Assembly: GCF_014203545.1 (NCBI RefSeq)
Contig: NZ_JACHJG010000001.1
Span: forward strand, 868,001 to 932,000
DNA: 64,000 nt
Origin: Streptomyces netropsis
GTDB taxonomy: Bacteria > Actinomycetota > Actinomycetes > Streptomycetales > Streptomycetaceae
Reading direction: 5' to 3'
The notes beneath the pieces were generated by a model. It was not told where the DNA came from. It made no database searches and worked only from the letters and a program-made list of their open reading frames with translations. Shown here piece by piece: positions 49,133 to 57,797 of the stretch (position 1 is its first letter; every line of letters begins with the position of its first letter). Made by a program: the position numbers and the translations under genes.

Positions 49133-49213
49133 ATGAGCATGCTTGATGAAAACCGGGCAAGACGTGGCAGTCGTGGCAGTCGTGGCAGGGGAGCCGGGGG
49201 GCGTCGCGCGTGA
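49133..49213 (+). CDS. Small Arg/Gly-rich leader ORF coupled to trpF
   Basis: This possible 26-residue peptide starts MSMLDENRARRG and continues with Arg-Gly-Ser repeats encoded by a GTGGCAGTC triplicate. ATG 49133 is preceded by GAGGAAGGA, one of the best ribosome sites in the window. Its TGA (49211-49213) overlaps the trpF GTG (GTGA). It has no Trp codon, so it is not a classical trp attenuator peptide. It could serve translational coupling only. Confidence 0.4.
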   Translation: MSMLDENRARRGSRGSRGRGAGGRRA

Positions 49214-49824
49214 GCTCGCCGTTGTTCATCAAGATCTGTGGGCTGCGCACCGCCGAGGACGTGGACGCCGCGGTCGAGGCCGGAGCCGACGCGATCGGCT
49301 TCGTCTTCGCCGACAGCCCGCGCCATGTGGACGCCGCCACCGCGGGGAAGCTGGCCCAGCGGGTCCCCGAGCACGTACTGACCGTCGGTGTGTTCCGTCG
49401 GCAGCCCGTGGCGCAGGTGCGTGACCTCGCGCTGGCGAGCGGGGTCCGCTCCGTACAGCTGCACGGCGACGAGGGCCGTGACTACTACGACACCTTGCGG
49501 CCGCAGGGGTGGACGCTGATCCGTGCCACTTCCTCCGACGGCGGGCGGACCCCCCGCTGCGGCGAGTTGGGGGAGGACTACCTCCTGCTCGACGCCCCCG
49601 ACCCCGGGGCGGGCCTGCCGTGGAACTGGGCCGACGACCGCTTCACCCCACCGACCGGCCACTGGCTCCTCGCCGGTGGCCTCACCCCGCAGAACGTGGG
49701 GCGGGCCGTGCGCACGATCGCGCCGTGGGGCGTGGACGTCTCCAGCGGGGTGGAAGCCCGTCGTGGCGTCAAGGACCCTGCTCTGATCAGGGAGTTCATC
49801 GAATCCGCCCGCTCGGCGGAATGA
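49210..49824 (+). CDS. trpF: Phosphoribosylanthranilate isomerase (dedicated TrpF)
   Basis: This 204-residue (beta-alpha)8 barrel isomerises phosphoribosyl anthranilate to CdRP. The general base is Cys10 (KICGLRT) and the acid Asp128 (YLLLDAP). GFVFADSPRHV, VQLHGDE and LAGGLTPQNV are family motifs. Most Streptomyces lack trpF and rely on PriA, which is also present here at 3266 with its dual-specificity residues. The gene stands at the head of the accessory region containing second copies of trpD and trpC, so it probably belongs to that pathway. Confidence 0.93.
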   Translation: MSSPLFIKICGLRTAEDVDAAVEAGADAIGFVFADSPRHVDAATAGKLAQRVPEHVLTVGVFRRQPVAQVRDLALASGVRSVQLHGDEGRDYYDTLRPQGWTLIRATSSDGGRTPRCGELGEDYLLLDAPDPGAGLPWNWADDRFTPPTGHWLLAGGLTPQNVGRAVRTIAPWGVDVSSGVEARRGVKDPALIREFIESARSAE

Positions 49825-50199
49825 CCGGGGCCCGCTCGGGGCCTGTCCTGATCTAGAGCCAACTCCCTTGTGTGGGGGTAGACTTCAGCCACCGGTAAGC
49901 GGCCGGACTCCGCCTGCCCGCTTACGGACGACCTCATCCCGCAGCGTCCCGTCGACGCTTCGTACCGTTCCTGTCGGCCACTGAAAGCACGTGTGCGCGT
50001 TCTCAGCCGATGCGGCAATGCCGCCTCGTATTGCTCCTAATTCGGAATCAGCGCTCCCGGTTCCGAACCGGCACATGGATCTTCTTCAAGCCTTGTGTTC
50101 CCGGGCCGGACACTGATAAATCTGTATTTCAGCACCCCAAGATCTCAAAACAAGATCATCTATGGCCAGAGATCTTGCGCGACCGGAGAGTGAGGGTAC
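49825..50199 (+). promoter_or_regulatory. Low-GC control region upstream of the accessory operon
   Basis: These 375 bases are much richer in A+T than their surroundings, especially after 50030. Possible promoter: TTGTGT at 50093-50098 and TAAATC at 50117-50122. An inverted pair CAAGATCTC (50138-50146) and GAGATCTTG (50169-50177), with a third CAAGATC at 50151, looks like a regulator binding site. TTCGGAA/TTCCGAA (50041-50047, 50061-50067) is another inverted pair. A TAGACT -10-like box is at 49879. The GTG at 50200 follows GGAGAGTGAGGG. I see no gene here. Confidence 0.45.
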
Positions 50200-51459
50200 G
50201 TGACCACCGCAAACTCCTGTAAATTGACCCACTGTTGGGTCAATGAGATCGACCTCAAAGCGATCGGTGACCAGGTAGGCACGCCGGTCTTTATCTACAG
50301 CGAAGCACAGATATTAAAGAACGTCGGCCGCATCCAGGACGCCGCCAAAGCCGTCGGACTCGACTCCCGGGTCGAATTGTATGTCCCCTTCTTTCCGAAC
50401 TCTAATCCACATGTATTGAAGCCGCTCCAGCAGATGGGAGTCGGCCTGCTTCTGCAACTGCCCAGCGAATACCGGATCCTGCGCGAGTACGGATTCGACA
50501 AGTTCATCGTCTCCCCCGGCCACGTCTCCGACGAAGAGATCGGCTTCTGGGACCAGGCGGGCTACCCGACCTTCCTCTCCAGCCTCGACGAGGTCGCCTA
50601 CTCGCTGCGGACGAACGCGCCCACCATCAGCGCCCGCATCGACAGCCTCGACTCCGGCAAGCCCGGCATCAAGTACAGCGAACTGAAGCGCCTCTCCGAC
50701 CTGCTCGAGCAGCACGGCCGCGAACTCGAATGCTTCGAGGTCTACTGCGGCAGCGGAAACTCGCGCGACGAGATGATCAGCGTCATCGAGAAGCAGTTCG
50801 AGATCTTCAAGACGCACTTCCCCCACGCGAAGTCCATCAACTTCGCCGGCGGCCACGGCTTCGTCTACGAAGCCTGGGACGAATCCACGAAGCACTTCGA
50901 CTGGAACGAATACTTCAAGGCGCTGCGGGAAATCGCGGACCGCATGGAGATCCCGGACCACGTCAAGTTCCTCTTCGAGCCCGCCCGGGACGTACTCGCC
51001 GACACCGGCGCCCTCCTCCTCGGCGTCAAGCGCAACGTCATCACCAACGCCGTCGGCAGCCTCGTCGTCACCGACGGCTCGCGCATGCTCATGCCGTCCG
51101 CACAGCTGCGGGACCGCCGCCACAACGTGGTCTTCCTCGACGCGGACATGAAGGAGATCCCCCTCGCCGACGACGCGGACGGCGTCTCGGCGGCACTCCG
51201 CGGCCGCAGCATCCTGCGCCACGACTACATCCTCCCCGGCGAATACCGGGTGCCCTCCGGCGTCGACGCCGACAGCCACCTCGTCATCCTCGACGTCGGC
51301 GCCTACTGCGCGACCCAGCACATGGAATTCCTCAACATCCCGCCGGCCGCGGAAGTACTCGTCGACGCCGCCGGTACGGCACACGTGGTCACCTCCCGGG
51401 GCGACGACCTCGACAAGTGGCGCAACCTCCTCGCGGAGAAGAAGGAACTCAAGCGCTGA
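50200..51459 (+). CDS. Fold-type III PLP decarboxylase homologue lacking the PLP lysine
   Basis: This 419-residue protein resembles diaminopimelate/ornithine-type decarboxylases: [12 protein letters not shown] (start of barrel), [10 protein letters not shown] (Gly-rich loop region), [18 protein letters not shown] and the C-terminal [11 protein letters not shown] with PAAEVLV. Where the family has YxxKANSN, this protein reads VPFFPNSN, so the Schiff-base lysine is Phe65. The HIGSQ histidine is replaced (VYCGSGN) and the catalytic CESGD motif is absent. It may be an inactive partner, a non-covalent PLP binder or an enzyme with different chemistry. A perfect palindrome overlaps codons 8-15. Confidence 0.8.
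   Translation: MTTANSCKLTHCWVNEIDLKAIGDQVGTPVFIYSEAQILKNVGRIQDAAKAVGLDSRVELYVPFFPNSNPHVLKPLQQMGVGLLLQLPSEYRILREYGFDKFIVSPGHVSDEEIGFWDQAGYPTFLSSLDEVAYSLRTNAPTISARIDSLDSGKPGIKYSELKRLSDLLEQHGRELECFEVYCGSGNSRDEMISVIEKQFEIFKTHFPHAKSINFAGGHGFVYEAWDESTKHFDWNEYFKALREIADRMEIPDHVKFLFEPARDVLADTGALLLGVKRNVITNAVGSLVVTDGSRMLMPSAQLRDRRHNVVFLDADMKEIPLADDADGVSAALRGRSILRHDYILPGEYRVPSGVDADSHLVILDVGAYCATQHMEFLNIPPAAEVLVDAAGTAHVVTSRGDDLDKWRNLLAEKKELKR
50223..50244. promoter_or_regulatory. Perfect palindrome in the 5' coding region
   Basis: ATTGACCCA (50223-50231) and TGGGTCAAT (50236-50244) are perfect reverse complements around CTGT. They lie 23 bases inside the gene starting at 50200. This could be an operator or a translation-modulating hairpin. 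Confidence 0.45.
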
Positions 51460-51545
51460 AGCAGACCGGAGCGCCGGGGGACAACACCCCCGGCGCCCGA
51501 CGCTTCCCTCCTTCACCCGTGAATTCGCCAGCGAGGAGCAATCCC

Positions 51546-52178
51546 ATGCAGCCCCCGACGCCCGACGCCCCCGCGCAGGACATCCCGTCACCGCACGACG
51601 CCACGGACCCCATCACCCTGTTCGGCCAATGGCTCGAAGCGGCCGAAGCCAGCGAAATCAACGATGCCAACGCCATGGCGATCGCCACCGCCGCCACCGA
51701 CGGCCTGCCCGACGTACGCATGGTGCTGCTCAAGGGCTTCGACGCGGACGGCTTCGTGTTCTACACCAACACCCAGTCGCAAAAGGGCACCGAACTCCGC
51801 GACAACATGCAGGCCGCAGGCGTACTGCACTGGAAGTCCCTGCGACGCCAGGTGCGCTTCCGCGGCCCCGTGGAGCCCACCACCGCCGCCGAGGCCGACA
51901 CCTACTTCGCCTCCCGCCGACGCGACAGCCGCCTCGGCGCCTGGGCCAGCCGGCAGTCCCGCCCCCTGGCCAGCCGCGCCGAGCTCGAAGAAGCCGTGGC
52001 CCGCGAAGCCACCCGCTTCCCCGACGACGTACCGCGACCGCCCCACTGGTCCGGCTATCGCATCAGGCCCCTGTCCATCGAGTTCTGGTCGGACAGGCCG
52101 TTCCGTCTGCATGACCGGCTCGTTTTCCAGAGGGACAAGCCGGAAGGCGACTGGAACACCACACGGCTCTACCCGTAA
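51546..52178 (+). CDS. pdxH: Pyridoxamine/pyridoxine 5'-phosphate oxidase
   Basis: This 210-residue FMN enzyme oxidises PNP or PMP to PLP. Conserved stretches are [64 protein letters not shown] and the terminal TTRLYP, matching functional PdxH throughout. ATG 51546 follows GAGGAG. Its placement between the lysine-less decarboxylase homologue and a B3/B4 protein, with a YggS gene two steps on, indicates a local demand for PLP. Confidence 0.92.
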   Translation: MQPPTPDAPAQDIPSPHDATDPITLFGQWLEAAEASEINDANAMAIATAATDGLPDVRMVLLKGFDADGFVFYTNTQSQKGTELRDNMQAAGVLHWKSLRRQVRFRGPVEPTTAAEADTYFASRRRDSRLGAWASRQSRPLASRAELEEAVAREATRFPDDVPRPPHWSGYRIRPLSIEFWSDRPFRLHDRLVFQRDKPEGDWNTTRLYP

Positions 52179-52198
52179 GGCAATCGAGGACAGTTCAC

Positions 52199-52891
52199 AT
52201 GTATTTCACGCACGCCGATTCGGTCTGGACCGCTCACCCGAGCCTGCACGCCCTGACGATGGTCATCGACAACGTCCTCGGCATGAAGAGCGACCCCCAG
52301 CGACTCGAGAAGCTCACCCCGAAGGTCGAAGAACGACTCGCCTCGGGCACCGAATCCGAGATGCCCGCCATCGCCTCCTGGCGGGAAGCCTTCTCGAAAA
52401 TGGGACTGAAGCCCACCCAGTACCGGTGCGCCTCGGAAGCACTGCTCAGGCGGTACCGCAAGGACCGCAGCATGCCGAGCTTCCACCCGCTCGTGGACTA
52501 CCTCAACTTCGCCTCGATGTCCTCCGCCATCCCCATCGCCGCATTCGACTGCGCGAAGATCTCGGAAGGCATCACCGTCCGCCACGCCGACGGCACCGAG
52601 ACCTACGAAACGTTCCAGGGCGACATCGAGAACCCCCTGCCGAACGAGGTCGTCTTCGCCGACCCGGCACACCACGCGCACTCCCGGCGCTGGACCTTCC
52701 GGCAGAGCGCCCGATCCGTCGTGTCGGCACAGACCGACCGCGTACTGATCGTGGCCGAGGCCCATCACGCCGCCGCTCCACAGGACATCGACGCGCTCGA
52801 ACACGAGCTGAAATCCGGGCTGACCGAAGCCGGCGTGCACATCACCAGCGCCCTGCGGATCAGCACCGTGGAGCGCCGACTGGAATTCTGA
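52199..52891 (+). CDS. Stand-alone B3/B4 domain protein (PheRS beta-like editing domain)
   Basis: This 230-residue protein matches the B3/B4 domain of phenylalanyl-tRNA synthetase beta chains, which hydrolyses misacylated tRNA. The diagnostic part is AFSKMGLKPTQYRCASEALL followed by PSFHPLVDYLNFASMSSAIP. Free-standing B3/B4 proteins are known in bacteria, and some may edit tRNA in trans. Here it could protect translation from a non-proteinogenic amino acid made by the cluster (inference). ATG 52199 follows GAGGACAG, 20 bases after the previous gene. Confidence 0.85.
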   Translation: MYFTHADSVWTAHPSLHALTMVIDNVLGMKSDPQRLEKLTPKVEERLASGTESEMPAIASWREAFSKMGLKPTQYRCASEALLRRYRKDRSMPSFHPLVDYLNFASMSSAIPIAAFDCAKISEGITVRHADGTETYETFQGDIENPLPNEVVFADPAHHAHSRRWTFRQSARSVVSAQTDRVLIVAEAHHAAAPQDIDALEHELKSGLTEAGVHITSALRISTVERRLEF

Positions 52892-52914
52892 TACGTGTGT
52901 GAGGAGACCCTCTG

Positions 52915-53616
52915 ATGTCCACACCCGGCAACATATGTCGACCTGACCCGACCGACGGGCTCGAAACGGTACGGCGCGCCATCGCCGACGCCTGCGCCCG
53001 CGCCCAGCGCGACATCGCATCGGTGACCCTCGTCGCCGCCTCCAAGACGGTCCCCGCGGACACCATCGAGCAGACCGTCCTGGCCGGCCACCGGGTCTAC
53101 GGCGAGAACCGCGTCCAGGAGGGCAAGGCCAAATGGCCGGCCCTCCGGGAGCGGTTCCCCGAGGTCGAACTGCATCTGATCGGGCCACTGCAGTCCAACA
53201 AAGCCCGTGAAGCGGTGGCGCTGTTCGACGTCATCCACTCCGTCGACCGCCCCGGCCTCTGCGAGGCCCTCGCCAAACAATGCGAGAAGCAAGGCCGCCG
53301 ACCCAAGCTGTTCGTCCAGGTCAACACCGGAGCGGAACCGCAAAAAGCGGGAATCCTGCCCGACGCCGCCGACGACCTGCTGACCACCTGCCGCGAAACC
53401 TACGACCTCGACGTCGTGGGCCTCATGTGCATTCCCCCGGCCGGCGAACCCCCGGAGGCGCACTTCGCCCAACTCGCGAAGATCGCCGCCCGCAACGGAC
53501 TCGACGGCCTGTCCATGGGCATGAGCACGGACTACGCGACGGCCATCGAATTCGGCGCCACCCACGTCCGCGTGGGCAGCGCCATATTCGGCGCAAGGGC
53601 CTACCCCACCCCGTAG
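52915..53616 (+). CDS. YggS family PLP homeostasis protein
   Basis: This 233-residue single-domain fold-type III protein binds PLP but has no known catalysis; homologues (YggS, PLPBP) buffer cellular PLP. Motifs are LVAASKTVP with the PLP lysine, GENRVQEG, HLIGPLQSNKA, VNTGAEPQKAG and MGMSTDYATAIEFGATHVRVG. Unlike the 50200 product, its lysine is intact. Streptomyces normally carries a yggS gene beside ftsZ, so this is probably a second copy recruited to the cluster. Confidence 0.9.
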   Translation: MSTPGNICRPDPTDGLETVRRAIADACARAQRDIASVTLVAASKTVPADTIEQTVLAGHRVYGENRVQEGKAKWPALRERFPEVELHLIGPLQSNKAREAVALFDVIHSVDRPGLCEALAKQCEKQGRRPKLFVQVNTGAEPQKAGILPDAADDLLTTCRETYDLDVVGLMCIPPAGEPPEAHFAQLAKIAARNGLDGLSMGMSTDYATAIEFGATHVRVGSAIFGARAYPTP

Positions 53617-53675
53617 CACCGTCCGCCGAAGAATCCGGAACACCGCGACAGCTGCGCCACGCAACGGAGAACCAC

Positions 53676-55784
53676 ATGACCCGCCCCACCCGCTACGACA
53701 TCCTTTTCGAACCTTTACGGATCGGCCCCGTCACCGCCAAGAACCGCTTTTTCCAGGTACCCCATTGCAACGGCATGGGACGTGCCTTTCCCAGTTCTAT
53801 GGCCGCGATGCGGGGAATGAAGGCCGAGGGCGGCTGGGGCGTCATCTCCACCGAGCAGTGCGACGTGCACTACTCCGGGAACCACCAACGGGAACTCCGC
53901 CTCTGGGACGAGAAGGACATCCCCTACCTCGCCCGTGCCACGGGCCTCATCCACGACCACGAGGCCCTGGCAGCGGTCGAGTTGGTGCACAACGGTTCCC
54001 ACGTCGGCAACCTCGAGAGCCGCGCGATACCCATCGCCCCGAGCCTGCGGCCCACCAGGGGCGTCTTCCCGGCCACCGCCCGCGCCATGGACAAGAACGA
54101 CATCCGTGCCGCCCGCCGCTGGTACCGCACCGCCGCGATCAACGCCCAGCGCGCCGGCTTCGACATCATCTACGTCTACGCCGGCCACGACATGACGTTG
54201 CCCATCAACTTCCTCTCCCGCCGCCACAACCACCGCACCGACGAGTACGGCGGCAGCCTCGAGAACCGCGCCCGCTTCCTGCGCGAACTGGTCGAGGACG
54301 CCAAGGAAGCCGTCGGCGACACCTGCGCGGTCGCCATCCGCTTCGGCGTCGACGGCCTCACGGGTGCCGGCGGCGACGAGGACGAGGGCCGCGACGTCAT
54401 CGAGATGCTCGCGGAACTCCCCGACCTGTGGGACGTCAACCTCAGCAACTTCGACTACGACGGCAGCACCTCACGCTTCAGCGACGAGGGATACCAAGAG
54501 CAGTACATCAAGTTCGTCAAAAGCGTCACCAGCAAACCCGTCGTCGGCGTCGGCCGCTTCACCTCGCCCGACACCATGGTTTCCATGATCAAGGGCGGCA
54601 CCCTCGACCTCATCGGCGCCGCCCGCCCCTCCATCGCCGACCCCTTCCTGCCCCGCAAGATCGAGGAAGGCCGCTTCGACGACATCCGCGAATGCATCGG
54701 CTGCAACATCTGCGTCGCCGGCGACCGGGCCGGCGTGCCCATGCGCTGCACCCAGAACCCGACCATGGGCGAGGAATGGCGCCGCGGCTGGCACCCCGAG
54801 CGCATCGCACCCAAGGACACCGACGACACCGTCCTCGTCATCGGGGCCGGTCCCGCCGGACTCGAAGCCGCCCGCGCCCTCGGCCAACGCGGCTACAGCG
54901 TCATGCTCGCCGACCGCAGCCGCGAGCTCGGCGGCCGTGTCAACCGCGAATGCCGCCTGCCCGGCCTCGGCACCTGGGCCCGCGTGCGGGACTGGCGCCT
55001 CACCCAGCTCCGCAAGATGCCCGGCGTGCAGCTCCTGCCCGACAACGACATCACCGGCGAGATGGTCCTCGAAGCCGAGTCCTCCCTCATCGCCATCGCC
55101 ACCGGCGCCACCTGGCGCGCCGACGGCGTGGGCCGCTACCACAGCGACCCCATCACCGGCCTCGGGCAGATCCCGGTCTTCACACCGGACGACATCATGG
55201 ACTCCCGCCTGCCCACCGGACGCGTCGTCCTCTTCGACGACGACCACTACTACATGGGCGGCGTCATCGCCGAACGCCTCGTCGAACACGGCTGCGAGGT
55301 CACCTTCGTCACGCCCGAGAGCACCGTCTCGGCCTACACCCAGTTCACCGCCGAACAAAAACGCGTCCAACGACGCGTCATGGAGATGTGCGCGGACGTC
55401 CGCACCGCCACGGCACTGCGCCGCACCGAACCCGGCACGGCCCACCTCTCCTGCGTCTACACCGGCCGCGAAACCACCGCACCCGCCGACGCCATCGTGG
55501 TCGTCACCGGCTCCACCCCGCGCGACGAGCTCTACACGGACCTGCAAGACCGCGGCGAGAGCGCCCTCACCGCCGTCGGCATCCGCCGCGTCGTACGCCT
55601 CGGCGACTGCCTCGCCCCCGGCATCATCGCCGCCGCCGTCTACAGCGGTCACCTCTTCGCCCGCACCCTGAACACCGCACTCACCGACCGGACACCCTTC
55701 CGGCGCGAGAACGTCGAACTCGGCTGGGACCAGCCCCTGCCCGCCACCGGCGACTCACCCGGCCCGGGCAGCGTATTCGGCTGA
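53676..55784 (+). CDS. Trimethylamine/histamine dehydrogenase-like FMN, 4Fe-4S flavoprotein
   Basis: This 702-residue protein aligns end to end with trimethylamine dehydrogenase. An FMN barrel has Cys31 in QVPHCNGMG, the site of 6-S-cysteinyl FMN in TMADH. YVYAGH keeps the catalytic Tyr and His. CIGCNIC with a later RCTQN (Cys340, 343, 346, 358) binds 4Fe-4S. VLVIGAGPAGLEAARAL starts the C-terminal ADP/NAD-fold domains. The aromatic bowl that holds trimethylamine appears lost: the Tyr60 and Trp355 positions read Gln and Asp, and a Tyr or Asp stands near Trp264. The substrate is therefore probably not trimethylamine. Confidence 0.88.
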   Translation: MTRPTRYDILFEPLRIGPVTAKNRFFQVPHCNGMGRAFPSSMAAMRGMKAEGGWGVISTEQCDVHYSGNHQRELRLWDEKDIPYLARATGLIHDHEALAAVELVHNGSHVGNLESRAIPIAPSLRPTRGVFPATARAMDKNDIRAARRWYRTAAINAQRAGFDIIYVYAGHDMTLPINFLSRRHNHRTDEYGGSLENRARFLRELVEDAKEAVGDTCAVAIRFGVDGLTGAGGDEDEGRDVIEMLAELPDLWDVNLSNFDYDGSTSRFSDEGYQEQYIKFVKSVTSKPVVGVGRFTSPDTMVSMIKGGTLDLIGAARPSIADPFLPRKIEEGRFDDIRECIGCNICVAGDRAGVPMRCTQNPTMGEEWRRGWHPERIAPKDTDDTVLVIGAGPAGLEAARALGQRGYSVMLADRSRELGGRVNRECRLPGLGTWARVRDWRLTQLRKMPGVQLLPDNDITGEMVLEAESSLIAIATGATWRADGVGRYHSDPITGLGQIPVFTPDDIMDSRLPTGRVVLFDDDHYYMGGVIAERLVEHGCEVTFVTPESTVSAYTQFTAEQKRVQRRVMEMCADVRTATALRRTEPGTAHLSCVYTGRETTAPADAIVVVTGSTPRDELYTDLQDRGESALTAVGIRRVVRLGDCLAPGIIAAAVYSGHLFARTLNTALTDRTPFRRENVELGWDQPLPATGDSPGPGSVFG

Positions 55785-55917
55785 AACAGCACGCCCGACC
55801 GACCACACACCGTGACAACCGCCGCACACGGACGCCACCATGGCCCCGACGATCGATGACGCCGGGGCACAGCGCGCATCGTGCCGTCGGACCGGGGCCC
55901 GCCCCAAGGAGAAGCCC

Positions 55918-56931
55918 ATGGAAGAATTCAAGGCCCTGATCGGCAAGGTCGCGACCGGCGCCACGCTGACACTCGAGGAATCCGCCCAGGCCTTCGACCG
56001 CATGATGACGGGCGAAGCCACCCCCTCGCAGATGGGCGCCCTGCTGATGGCGCTGCGCATGCGCGGCGAGACCGTCGAGGAGATCACCGGCGCCGTCACC
56101 ACCATGCGCTCCCAGATGCTCACCGTCGACGCACCCCCCGGCGCCATCGACCTCCTCGGCACCGGCGGCGACTCCTCCGGCTCCTACAACATCTCCACCT
56201 GCGCGGCCTTCATCGTCGCCGGAGCCGGCGTCCCCGTCGCCAAACAGGGCAACCGGGCACTGTCCTCCCGCTGCGGCGCCGCCGACGTCCTCGCCGCCCT
56301 CGGCATCCGCATCCACCTCACCCCCGAGGCCATAGAACGCTGCCTCACCGAAGCCGGAATCGGCTTCATGTTCGCCCCCGACCACCATCCGGCGCTCAAG
56401 CACATGAGCCCCACCCGGATCGAACTCGGCACCCGCACCATCTTCAATCTGCTCGGTCCCCTCCTCAACCCGGCCGGCGTACGGCGACAGATGGTCGGCG
56501 TCTACGCCGAACACTGGGTCGAGCCCCTCGCCCAAGTACTGGGCAAACTCGGCTCCGTACGCGCGTACGTCGTCCACGGCTCCGACGGACTCGACGAAAT
56601 CACCACCACGGGCCCCACCACCATCGCCTCCCTCGACCACGGGACGATCCGCACCTTCGAGGTCACCCCGGAGGACATGGGCCTCGCACGCGTCACCCCC
56701 GACATGCTCAAAGGCAGCGACGCGCAAGGCAACGCCGAAGCCCTCCGCGGAGTCCTCCAAGGAGAAAAGGGCCCCTACCGCGACATCGCCACCTTCAACG
56801 CGGCCGCCGCACTCGTCGTCGCGGGCCGGGCCGAGGAACTGCCCCACGGCATCGAACTCGCCACGAAGTCGATCGACACCGGAGAAGCCCACCGGCGCCT
56901 CGACCGACTGATAGCCGTCTCGAACGCCTGA
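55918..56931 (+). CDS. trpD: Anthranilate phosphoribosyltransferase (accessory copy)
   Basis: This 337-residue enzyme joins anthranilate to [20 protein letters not shown] binds [21 protein letters not shown] is the anthranilate/PRPP loop (Gln where KHGNR is usual), and HGSDGLDE and [11 protein letters not shown] hold metal-binding acids. The GSYNIST and GAADVL wording recalls proteobacterial TrpD more than the actinobacterial form I remember. ATG 55918 follows AAGGAG. It lies 133 bases after the flavoprotein gene and 46 before the accessory trpC. It is the only trpD in the window. Confidence 0.93.
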   Translation: MEEFKALIGKVATGATLTLEESAQAFDRMMTGEATPSQMGALLMALRMRGETVEEITGAVTTMRSQMLTVDAPPGAIDLLGTGGDSSGSYNISTCAAFIVAGAGVPVAKQGNRALSSRCGAADVLAALGIRIHLTPEAIERCLTEAGIGFMFAPDHHPALKHMSPTRIELGTRTIFNLLGPLLNPAGVRRQMVGVYAEHWVEPLAQVLGKLGSVRAYVVHGSDGLDEITTTGPTTIASLDHGTIRTFEVTPEDMGLARVTPDMLKGSDAQGNAEALRGVLQGEKGPYRDIATFNAAAALVVAGRAEELPHGIELATKSIDTGEAHRRLDRLIAVSNA

Positions 56932-56977
56932 GCACCCCACGCGGAACACGGCCCGAACCGACGAGAGGACCCCCGAC

Positions 56978-57772
56978 ATGGCAGACATCCTGACCAAGAT
57001 CGAAAGCTACAAGCGCGAAGAGATCGCCGCCGCCAAGCGCGCCCGGCCCCTCTCCGCACTCGAAAAGGAAGCCCAGGCCGCCCCCGCCCCCCGCGGATTC
57101 CTCGCCGCGATCGAACGCCGCATCGCCCAAGGCGACTACGCACTCGTCGCCGAGATCAAGAAAGCGAGCCCCTCGAAGGGCCTCATCCGCGCCGACTTCG
57201 ACCCGCCCGCCCTCGCCACCGCCTACGAAGCCGGCGGAGCCGCCTGCCTCTCCGTACTGACCGACACGCCCTCGTTCCAAGGGGCACCCGAACACCTCGC
57301 CGCCGCCCGCGCGGCCACCGCACTCCCGGCCCTGCGCAAGGACTTCATGTTCGACCCCTACCAGATCGTCGAAGCCCGCGCATGGGGCGCCGACTGCGTA
57401 CTGATCATCCTCGCCGCCGTCGACGACGCCACCGCCAAGGACCTCGAGGACACCGCCCACGACCTCGGCATGGACGTCATCCTCGAAGTCCACGACGGAA
57501 CCGAACTCGACCGGGCACTCAACCTGCGCTCCCGCATCATCGGCATCAACAACCGCAACCTCAAGACGTTCGAAACGACCCTCACCACCAGCGAGACCCT
57601 CGCACCCCGCGTACCGGACGGACGGGTGATCATCGGCGAAAGCGGGGTCGCCGGCCCCGCCGACCTCGCACGCCTCGCTAAGGTCGGCATCTCGACCTTC
57701 CTCGTCGGCGAGAGCCTCATGCGCAACGAGGACGTCGAAACGGCGACCCGGGCGCTACTCGCCCAAGGTTGA
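56978..57772 (+). CDS. trpC: Indole-3-glycerol phosphate synthase (accessory copy, proteobacterial-like)
   Basis: This 264-residue IGP synthase starts [16 protein letters not shown] and has [72 protein letters not shown] and IGESGV, all catalytic positions kept. These phrases match alphaproteobacterial TrpC as I recall it and differ clearly from the housekeeping TrpC at 11514 ([17 protein letters not shown]). With trpF and trpD nearby, the cluster can take anthranilate to indole-3-glycerol phosphate. ATG 56978 follows GAGAGGACCCCCGAC. Confidence 0.93.
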   Translation: MADILTKIESYKREEIAAAKRARPLSALEKEAQAAPAPRGFLAAIERRIAQGDYALVAEIKKASPSKGLIRADFDPPALATAYEAGGAACLSVLTDTPSFQGAPEHLAAARAATALPALRKDFMFDPYQIVEARAWGADCVLIILAAVDDATAKDLEDTAHDLGMDVILEVHDGTELDRALNLRSRIIGINNRNLKTFETTLTTSETLAPRVPDGRVIIGESGVAGPADLARLAKVGISTFLVGESLMRNEDVETATRALLAQG

Positions 57773-57797
57773 TATCAGCACAATAGGAGCGCTGCCC

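Noticed and set aside
49549..49590. A palindromic-repeat insertion inside trpF (C-run then G-run)
   Set aside because: The loop length in the protein matches other TrpF proteins, so no insertion needs to be assumed.
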